This document shows positions 24,601-30,470 of a stretch of DNA of 30,470 nt, one piece after another. The position numbers and the translations under genes are program-made. The notes beneath the pieces are model-generated. The model worked only from the letters and a program-made list of their open reading frames with translations, made no database searches and was not told the origin of the DNA. How positions within the stretch are numbered: the stretch's first letter is position 1; every line of letters starts with the position of its first letter. The stretch covers positions 1 to 30,470 of the forward strand of contig JAZQDE010000046.1 of assembly GCA_045546695.1 (NCBI GenBank), read 5' to 3'. Source of the stretch: SIG424 sp045546695. GTDB lineage: Bacteria; Bacillota; Clostridia; UBA1212; UBA1255.

Positions 24601-25255
24601 TTTTATCACTCTCGTTTTCTTTCTGGTCCGCGTAAAGAATCCAGTCGCTGAATTTACGTTTTTGTTTCTTTTCTTTCTGCGGTTTTTCTTTTCGTTTGAT
24701 AATCTTTATGCCTTTATATCCCATCAGATATCCAAAGCCTGCTATCAAAGCTGAGACTATAGCCGGAATAATAGCTGTCAGATACTGTACAACAGGTACA
24801 ATATTTTCTTCCGGGAAACCGTTTATTATTACATATAACCAGTAAAAAGGCATATATAAGAATAATCTCACATAAGCGTTTACTGATTCTATTACATAAA
24901 CCGGATGCTGTACAATAAAGAATTCTTGCGCAATAACTATAGACAGGCATTCAAGACCATAAATAACAAGAAATGCAATCGCTCCGCATACGAGACCTTT
25001 TGCTTTGTATCTTGCCCATTTGTATGGTTTGCGGTCCTGGTTACCGAACGTATGCATATTGGAATATAATACCATTGAGTAAACAATAGATACTATGAAT
25101 GTGTATATTCCAAGAAGCATGTGCATATTGCCAAATTGTTGAAGAGCTATAACGATTATCGGGTATGATAGCCAGCTGAACAATACAGCAAGTAAAAATG
25201 CAAACCAGCAACGTGATATTCCTTTTAAATGTGAAATAATATTTTTCTCAATCAT
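24584..25255 (-). CDS. Polytopic membrane protein with basic cytoplasmic tail
   Basis: This 223-aa protein has four or five membrane segments (roughly 18-38, 45-66, 85-108, 128-146 and 155-180), then a very Lys-rich tail from about 183 to 223. I do not recognise a family. Its ATG overlaps the phosphatase-like stop codon (ATGA, 4 bp), a sign of tight coupling, so it is likely a partner of that membrane-anchored protein. Confidence 0.75.
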   Translation of the reverse strand: MIEKNIISHLKGISRCWFAFLLAVLFSWLSYPIIVIALQQFGNMHMLLGIYTFIVSIVYSMVLYSNMHTFGNQDRKPYKWARYKAKGLVCGAIAFLVIYGLECLSIVIAQEFFIVQHPVYVIESVNAYVRLFLYMPFYWLYVIINGFPEENIVPVVQYLTAIIPAIVSALIAGFGYLMGYKGIKIIKRKEKPQKEKKQKRKFSDWILYADQKENESDKNDKQR

Positions 25256-27096
25256 TCTGTAACTTCACTTATCTCAGGGTTGGATTCTTCGGGTGTAGCT
25301 TCGGGTGTAGCCTCAGGAGTTGCTTCTGGTGTAGCCTCAGGTGTAGCCTCAGGAGTTGCTTCCGGTGTGGCCTCCGGTGTAGCCTCAGGTGTAGCTTCAG
25401 GTGTCGCCTCAGGCGTTGCTTCTGGTGTAGCCTCAGGTGTAGCTTCAGGCGTTGCCTCAGGTGTAGCTTCCGGTGTAGCCTCAGGTGTAGCTTCAGGCGT
25501 TGCCTCAGGTGTAGCTTCAGGCGTAGCCTCAGGTGTAGCCTCAGGTGTAGCTTCCGGTGTAGCCTCAGGAGTTGCTTCCGGTGTAGCCTCAGGTGTAGGC
25601 TCTATCGTAGGTGTAGGTGTAGGTGTTGCCGTAGGCCTCTGCGTAGGTGTCACAGTAGGCGTAGGCGTCACTTCCGGTGTAGGTGTTATCGTCGGTTCCA
25701 GAGTAGGAGTCGGCGTAATTTCCACAGGCGGAGTAATATCCGGTGTGCCTGAAGGCTCAACAGTCGGAGTCGCTGTGATCTCCGGTGTCGGTGTAGGTGT
25801 TACATTTACAATAGGTGTAGCCGCCGGTGTCGGATCATCATTATTGTTATCTCTGTAAATTTTTATACCAAAAATCGCAAGGAATATTACAATTGCAAGG
25901 CTTATTCCAAATATAACCAACGCCGGCCAGAGCTTTTCGTTTTCATTACTTTTACGTTTATTCTGTCCATTATTGGCATCGTTTCCTGTAGCAACAGGCT
26001 TTGCAGCAGGTTTTTTCGGAGCAGATACAGTAACATCATCAGTCTTAGTGCTTTCATCAACGATTGCCGCAGTTGCAACTTCCGGCTCCTTAACGGCATC
26101 AGAAACACTCTCACCGGCAACTTTTGTGACTTCTTGCTGAGTTGCTGAAGATGCATCAGCCGCGTTAGCTGCAACCTCGTTTTCGCTTGCCGCAACAGCA
26201 GTTCCCGCAACAGCAGCACCTACTACAGCAGCTCCTGCAACAACAGCAGCCGGCGCAACCACCGGCACAACCGGCACTACGTCCTTAACTGCACGTACCA
26301 CCATTATGGAAGTATCCTTTGCCAGCCCCTTTTCACCGGCCTGATTCATCAATTTATCAGCAATTTCTGAGAGACTGTGTGACTCTGCAAATATTTTCTG
26401 AATCTCCCCGTCGCTGACAACTTCACAGAAAGTCATACTACAAAGTAAGAACATATCTCCTTGCTGAGTATGAATCTCCACACAGTTCGGATCGAGCTGC
26501 TCATTTGACGGCATAGGTCCTAAATATTGGGTAAGTCTTCTGCGTTTCGGATTACCCTCTATCTGGTCCTGGTTTATAAGTCCAAGCTCAAGCATACGCT
26601 GCGCCTGGTTATGATCGTATGAAAGCTGTGTCAGGGTTCCTTTTCTGAAAAGATAAATTCTTGTGTTGCCAAGGTTGCATGCGATTACATCCTTGTCATT
26701 AATTCCCAATACAGCAAGTGTTGTTATAACGTTTTTCGCCTGAGCTCCTGAAGGTTGCCTTGCGCAGATAGCCTGATTCGCTTCATCTATATAATTTTCA
26801 ATATAGCCTTGAATAGCATCACAAACATTTCCTTCAATCTCCTGCGTTTTCCATTGTTCATGGAGATTTGAAAGCTTTTTCATAGCAATCAAAGAGGCTT
26901 CGTTTGCATATGAATCGCTGCCCTTACCCTCTGCAAGAGCATAGAATTGCAAACCGCTCTGGTCTTTCTTTTGCTTTAATAATATTTCAGAAGACTTGTA
27001 CTCTTCTGTTATGTATTTTGAATTCAGATAGAAATTATTAGAATTATGTTCGCTTTTTCTTCCGGGACAAGTTGCCGCAACCGCTCTGTAAATCAT
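25252..27096 (-). CDS. PP2C-like pseudophosphatase with membrane anchor and 25-copy Glu-Ala-Thr-Pro tail
   Basis: This 614-aa protein has three parts. Residues 1-270 follow the PP2C (PPM) fold, but the metal-binding signatures are changed: ADG is AEG (LAEGKG), GDSR is GNTR, CSDG is CSMT, and the final DN is DT. Loss of these Asp residues predicts little or no phosphatase activity. An Ala/Val-rich linker leads to one membrane segment (about 389-413). Outside the membrane lies a Thr/Pro region (about 425-505) ending in 25 EATP units and a short acidic end. Ribosome site AGGAGAGG precedes ATG 27096. It heads an operon with the membrane protein, helical protein and amidase. It may bind phosphoproteins, perhaps targets of the nearby kinase-like fusion. 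Confidence 0.82.
   Translation of the reverse strand: MIYRAVAATCPGRKSEHNSNNFYLNSKYITEEYKSSEILLKQKKDQSGLQFYALAEGKGSDSYANEASLIAMKKLSNLHEQWKTQEIEGNVCDAIQGYIENYIDEANQAICARQPSGAQAKNVITTLAVLGINDKDVIACNLGNTRIYLFRKGTLTQLSYDHNQAQRMLELGLINQDQIEGNPKRRRLTQYLGPMPSNEQLDPNCVEIHTQQGDMFLLCSMTFCEVVSDGEIQKIFAESHSLSEIADKLMNQAGEKGLAKDTSIMVVRAVKDVVPVVPVVAPAAVVAGAAVVGAAVAGTAVAASENEVAANAADASSATQQEVTKVAGESVSDAVKEPEVATAAIVDESTKTDDVTVSAPKKPAAKPVATGNDANNGQNKRKSNENEKLWPALVIFGISLAIVIFLAIFGIKIYRDNNNDDPTPAATPIVNVTPTPTPEITATPTVEPSGTPDITPPVEITPTPTLEPTITPTPEVTPTPTVTPTQRPTATPTPTPTIEPTPEATPEATPEATPEATPEATPEATPEATPEATPEATPEATPEATPEATPEATPEATPEATPEATPEATPEATPEATPEATPEATPEATPEATPEATPEATPEESNPEISEVTE
25292..25591 (-). repeat. Twenty-five 12-bp tandem repeats (coding)
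   Basis: Twenty-five uninterrupted 12-bp units, plus-strand form GGTGTAGCCTCA, encode Glu-Ala-Thr-Pro. Variation is limited to positions 3, 6, 9 and 12 of the unit, all silent third-codon positions, so the amino-acid repeat is perfect while DNA copies have diverged. This indicates selection on protein sequence or recent homogenisation. Copy number probably varies between strains. Confidence 0.97.
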
Positions 27097-27137
27097 TTCT
27101 AGCCTCTCCTAAACAAAAATAATGTCATACATAAACA

Positions 27138-27166
27138 ATTGTAGCACGATTAAAGCCTTTTGACAA
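27138..27166 (-). promoter_or_regulatory. Sigma-A-type promoter of the phosphatase-like operon
   Basis: On the minus strand, TTGTCA (27161-27166) and TACAAT (27138-27143) are 17 bp apart; transcription would start near 27131, about 35 nt before ATG 27096. The promoter sits inside the inverted repeat at 27141-27181. Confidence 0.6.
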
Positions 27167-27181
27167 CTTTAATCGTGCTAC
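27141..27181. promoter_or_regulatory. Perfect 15-bp inverted repeat over the promoter (operator or terminator)
   Basis: GTAGCACGATTAAAG (27141-27155) and its exact complement (27167-27181) flank an 11-bp centre that contains the -35 box. One arm overlaps the -10 box. It could be an operator, or a terminator for the gene ending at 27206; no U-run follows on the minus strand, which weakens the terminator reading. Confidence 0.75.
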
Positions 27182-27205
27182 TCAAATCATATCAATAATT
27201 CAGAT

Positions 27206-29095
27206 TTATTCTGCCTTAGGAGCTTCGTGAGCAACCTCTGAGAATACATAGTTGAGACGTCCGTAAGGAGCTGCGTCTCCATCACAGTAGAATGACCAGA
27301 TGTCATAAGTACCTTCTTCATTCATCTGATAGTTATCAGCCCATTTGAACTGAATATCAACACCTGCGCCAACGCCTACTGTCTCGCGTGCTACGCTGAG
27401 CATAAGCTTGTTACCTGCGTACTTAACTTCTGCTGTACCAACTTCAGTCCATGACCAGTCGCCGTTACATTTGTAAACCTTGCCACTTGCCGGATCAATC
27501 TTAAAGTCGTATCCGTACCATTTTGCAGTCTCGTTGCTTGAGCTGTCAATGAATAATGTCATCCATGTCTCGCCCTCAGGAGCTGTAAGATCTGCTGCTG
27601 TATCTACATAGAAATAAAGATTCTTGTCATCTCTTGCAACCTTCATATTAACGATATCGTTGCGGCCTGTTGTATTTGTGTAAACAAGCTTACCAAAGCC
27701 TTTTGCATCTCTGTCAACTGTGTCGTTCTTATAATCGAGATATTTAGCTGTAATAGTTGCGTTATCCCACTGTGAAAAGTCGCCGTTTATATCAATTGTC
27801 TGTGATTCACCAACATTTACTCTGTTTGCAGCACCTTTGTACTGTGAAACGTAGTAGCAAACCTGCATGTAGTAGTTGTCGCCGTACAAGCCTCTCATTG
27901 GCTCGGCATCACGGCTCGTGTTAGGATCTGCGCAGTCAACAAATACGATAGGTCTGTTTTTGTCGCCTACAGGCTGTCTTTGAGCTACCCATTCATTCCA
28001 GCCGGTGATGAAAATCATCTCTGTATCCTGCTGAAGAGCCCATTCCCACTGTTCGGAGAAGTTATAACCCCACAAAATAGCATCTTCTGACGTTTCATTT
28101 GCACCATCATGCCATGCTCTTGTTCTGTCATTTGCACCATACCATGCTGTGTAGCTCATCGTACACGTAGCAGAATGCTGAGCGATTGATACGTTACATA
28201 CTTCTTTTCTGCCATCAACACCATAAACAGCTTCATCCGTAAGGAGTCTGCCATGGCTTGTAAGAGTTTTGTCGAATTCCATCCACGGGAAACCGTTGTC
28301 TGTGCTGCCAGCATTTGGCCATGTAGATTCTTTAATTGTGAAATATTCTTTTAATTCATCAGAAGCCTGAGCCTCAACACCAACAATCATCGGTTTGCCG
28401 TCCCAGTAATACCAGAGCTCGTTAAGACGTGGATATTGTTCATTGAATCTGTTATTGGCATATAATCCCTTATAAATGGTCTTCATTGTGTTGCCTGAGT
28501 TTGTATTCGTGTAGAATGCAAGCTTCGGAACATCATAACCCATTTCAAGATATTCATACCAGACTTCAATGAGCTGCTTTACTCTCTCTGTGTAGGGATA
28601 TGCATTTGTAGCATCAAATACTATAAAGTCCACACCTGCATCTGTAAGCATCTGCACGTGCTTTCTCATAACCCATTGATCGCTTGATTTATAATAACCA
28701 AATAATGGCTCACCCCAGAAGTGATGTGCGCCAACTGCGCCACCACCGCTCTTAATCCAGTTTTTCTCGGATTCGAGTGCTTCCGGTGTCTCAGTAGCAA
28801 TCTTGTAGTTATCGTATGGACCTGCAGTACCATGTTCTCCCTGCCATAAGAAGTAGAAAATACCTACTTTTTTGTCGTTCAGGTCTTTGGTCTGATCATC
28901 ATATAAAAGTTCTCTTCCAAGATCGTCAACGCCGGCAAGAGCACCATTTACCTCTGAATAAGGGCCCGTGTATGCCGTGAATGTCGCTTTATTGCTGTCA
29001 TCAGAACCGCCGCCACATGCTACGAGTGAAAACATCATTGCCACAAACAGTACGAGTGCAAATATACGAGTAACAGCCAAGAATCTCTTGTTCAT
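27206..29095 (-). CDS. GH99/WbsX-like lipoprotein with CBM9-like C-terminal domain
   Basis: This 629-aa secreted lipoprotein (lipobox LVAC, Cys27) has a TIM-barrel-like domain at about 60-440 that recalls the GH71/GH99 and WbsX-type group: KVGIFYFLWQGEHG, GVDFIVFDAT near 160, and TGWNEWVAQRQ near 365 with a candidate catalytic Glu. From about 450, DINGDFSQWDN and NLYFYVDTAAD fit a CBM9-like carbohydrate-binding module. It probably cuts or binds extracellular glycans at the cell surface. The start is ATG 29095, since AGGAG lies 9 bp upstream and the in-frame ATG 29104 abuts it. It follows the metallophosphoesterase gene by 46 bp and may share its transcript. Confidence 0.78.
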   Translation of the reverse strand: MNKRFLAVTRIFALVLFVAMMFSLVACGGGSDDSNKATFTAYTGPYSEVNGALAGVDDLGRELLYDDQTKDLNDKKVGIFYFLWQGEHGTAGPYDNYKIATETPEALESEKNWIKSGGGAVGAHHFWGEPLFGYYKSSDQWVMRKHVQMLTDAGVDFIVFDATNAYPYTERVKQLIEVWYEYLEMGYDVPKLAFYTNTNSGNTMKTIYKGLYANNRFNEQYPRLNELWYYWDGKPMIVGVEAQASDELKEYFTIKESTWPNAGSTDNGFPWMEFDKTLTSHGRLLTDEAVYGVDGRKEVCNVSIAQHSATCTMSYTAWYGANDRTRAWHDGANETSEDAILWGYNFSEQWEWALQQDTEMIFITGWNEWVAQRQPVGDKNRPIVFVDCADPNTSRDAEPMRGLYGDNYYMQVCYYVSQYKGAANRVNVGESQTIDINGDFSQWDNATITAKYLDYKNDTVDRDAKGFGKLVYTNTTGRNDIVNMKVARDDKNLYFYVDTAADLTAPEGETWMTLFIDSSSNETAKWYGYDFKIDPASGKVYKCNGDWSWTEVGTAEVKYAGNKLMLSVARETVGVGAGVDIQFKWADNYQMNEEGTYDIWSFYCDGDAAPYGRLNYVFSEVAHEAPKAE

Positions 29096-29141
29096 TATAT
29101 TCATCTCCTGTCATTTATTTCTTTTTCCGAGTATACCAAAC

Positions 29142-30020
29142 TCAGATAATTTGTGCAATAACAACTTCTGCAGTAGACTTGTATCTCATAGGCAGAGCAG
29201 AGCAACCAAGTCCGCTGGAAATGTACAGATTTATACCTTTGTAATTATGCATTCCATATGCAACGCCCTCTTTTGGTAATAAATCTTGTCTGATCAGAGT
29301 GTATTCAATGTTAAACGGAGTCCTGATCTGCCCCCCGTGTGTATGTCCGGTGATAACGGCAACGTGTTTCATCACTTCGGCATTTTCACACATACCTATA
29401 ACGCTGTCCGGATTATGCGTCAGCAATATCAATGGTTTGCCTTTTTCTGCCGCCTGATTTGCCCATCCTAAAGATAATTCCGTCACGTTTACCTTACACG
29501 TTCTGTGGTCTTCAAGGGCAGCGAGCATAACTTCACCGAGATCTATTATCTCATTATGTAATACTTTAATGTTATCGGCGAGTTTTTCCAGAGAAGCTGC
29601 GTATCCTTCTCGCGTAATATGGTTTTTGCCTACCTTTTTTTCATCGAACAGATTATTATCATGATTTCCGAAAATAATATAAACAGGAACCTTCACGCGT
29701 TGCGCAAGTTCAGCAATAAAATCGTGAGCAAGCGGAACACATTCAAGTGTACTGCTAAGATCGCCACCAACAAGAACAAATTCAGGCTTAGCATCTACAA
29801 CTATATCAAATATATTATTCCACGGAACAAGTTTCATATTAAGGTGCAGGTCTGAAATAAATACAAATGTAGGGGATTTTCTTCCTGTTCGCAGGTCAAA
29901 TATGATTTCCTTTCTGACTACTTTTTTTGCGTGGTTAAGGGCATAGATACACCCTACAAGTGAAAATAGTGAAAGCAATATTATAAATAATAGTATCCAT
30001 TCCCAAACTGTATCAAGCAT
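29142..30020 (-). CDS. Membrane-anchored metallophosphoesterase (YkuE-type)
   Basis: This 292-aa protein has an N-terminal membrane anchor (about 7-29) and a calcineurin-like phosphoesterase domain with all metal motifs: D57-L-H59, GGD at 85-87, GN119-H120-D, H202 in LTHNPD, and GH226-T-H228-GG. The short form with an N-terminal anchor resembles YkuE and UDP-diacylglucosamine hydrolase-like enzymes; the substrate is unknown. Its ATG lies 8 bp inside the end of the upstream gene, so the two are coupled. Confidence 0.88.
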   Translation of the reverse strand: MLDTVWEWILLFIILLSLFSLVGCIYALNHAKKVVRKEIIFDLRTGRKSPTFVFISDLHLNMKLVPWNNIFDIVVDAKPEFVLVGGDLSSTLECVPLAHDFIAELAQRVKVPVYIIFGNHDNNLFDEKKVGKNHITREGYAASLEKLADNIKVLHNEIIDLGEVMLAALEDHRTCKVNVTELSLGWANQAAEKGKPLILLTHNPDSVIGMCENAEVMKHVAVITGHTHGGQIRTPFNIEYTLIRQDLLPKEGVAYGMHNYKGINLYISSGLGCSALPMRYKSTAEVVIAQII

Positions 30021-30470
30021 TTTTCTTCTTCTCTTCTCTTGCTTTCTTTATGCCTGCCGGCGTTATATCTTTCCCGAATATCAACAATATAAGTATCGCA
30101 ATAACGGCATAGACTACGACCAGTCCTGCCATTGCGTATAAACCATAAGATACGTACTTTATTGTTCGTGACAACAGCGAATCTTCCGTATCATCTTCTA
30201 TTTCGTCAATACCTGACATTATATCGGGATTATATACATCATCCGTAGGTGTTGGTAAAATAGTTGTATCGGGAGTTACTATCGGTGTAGCATACGGGTC
30301 TTGTGTAGGAACGGGAGTTTCTCCCTCAATATAATAAGGTGGCGCTGTTATCGGATGCAACGTAGGAGATTTTGTCGGTTTTTCCGTTTCTGTAGGAGAC
30401 GGAGTTATCTCCGGTGTAGGAGACGGTGTTATCTCCGGTGTAGGAGACGGTGTTATCTCCGGTGTTGGTG
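30013..30470 (-). CDS. C-terminal part of a Thr-Pro-rich membrane-anchored protein (partial)
   Basis: The frame stays open to the window edge, so only the last 150 or so residues are seen. They begin in a repeat of TPSPTPEI units (24-bp DNA repeats at 30400-30470), continue as a Thr/Pro/Asp-rich outer linker, and end with one membrane segment (about 30055-30130) and a short basic cytoplasmic tail. This is the layout of a protein whose outer domain is tethered by its C-terminus. The codon at 30358-30360 is TTG (Leu) in an open frame, so it is not the start. Confidence 0.8.
   Translation of the reverse strand, partial: PTPEITPSPTPEITPSPTPEITPSPTETEKPTKSPTLHPITAPPYYIEGETPVPTQDPYATPIVTPDTTILPTPTDDVYNPDIMSGIDEIEDDTEDSLLSRTIKYVSYGLYAMAGLVVVYAVIAILILLIFGKDITPAGIKKAREEKKKNA

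Noticed and set aside
25292..25591. CRISPR-like array
   Set aside because: The units are 12 bp, contiguous and without spacers, and they code for a regular peptide.
25280..25858. Long plus-strand ORF of Ser-Gly-Val-Ala repeats
   Set aside because: It is the reverse-strand shadow of the EATP repeat: any 12-bp repeat without stops stays open in several frames. It lacks a ribosome site, and the minus-strand frame continues into a recognised PP2C-like domain.

Overview
The window looks like a chromosomal segment of a Gram-positive anaerobe of the class Clostridia, probably an uncultured gut or rumen Lachnospiraceae/Oscillospiraceae-like lineage. This rests on gene content and style: ricT, holB and darA in one operon, a CwlD-like amidase, lipoprotein signals, strong GGAGG ribosome binding sites, a clostridial-type Tad pilus locus, and many Thr-Pro-Glu low-complexity linkers in surface proteins. 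GC content looks moderate to low. I saw no rRNA, tRNA, CRISPR array, integrase or transposase.

Left part (1-3565): a duplicated hairpin-forming repeat, a small lipoprotein with a Thr-Pro spacer, a membrane-protein gene broken by two frame shifts, and a Na/phosphate cotransporter-type protein with its own terminator. The broken gene and the cotransporter diverge from two promoters whose -35 boxes are 1 bp apart.

Glycan block (3567-11004): a GH39-like enzyme and an orphan family-5 solute-binding lipoprotein on the minus strand, divergent from a GH78 alpha-L-rhamnosidase. Both transcripts start from back-to-back sigma-A-type promoters, with operator-like inverted repeats at 6647-6716. A GH123/DUF4091-like protein converges on the rhamnosidase and shares its last 14 bp. 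This suggests a small system for rhamnose-containing plant glycans, without its permease genes in view.

Housekeeping block (11021-15301, minus strand): ricT, holB, darA (cyclic-di-AMP receptor), an aldo/keto reductase, an Asn/Gln-rich protein and an unknown 191-aa protein. They are tightly packed or overlapping, and probably start from a good promoter at 15273-15301.

Tad pilus block (15274-22605, minus strand): in transcription order, a protein-kinase-like/CpaE-like fusion, a CpaB-like protein, the TadA ATPase, TadB- and TadC-like membrane proteins, then four small proteins with N-terminal hydrophobic segments (pilin and pseudopilin candidates). A hairpin follows the best pilin candidate. 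No prepilin peptidase is in the window.

Signalling/envelope block (22731-27181, minus strand): a PP2C-like protein lacking most metal ligands, with one membrane segment and 25 copies of a Glu-Ala-Thr-Pro repeat. A membrane protein, a helical protein and a CwlD-like amidase follow it. Its promoter lies inside a perfect 15-bp inverted repeat, and the amidase ribosome binding site is buried in a hairpin. Together with the kinase-like fusion that opens the Tad operon, this is the most interesting part of the window.

Right end (27206-30470): a secreted GH99/WbsX-like lipoprotein with a CBM9-like C-terminus, a YkuE-type metallophosphoesterase, and the C-terminal part of a Thr-Pro-rich membrane-anchored protein cut by the window edge.
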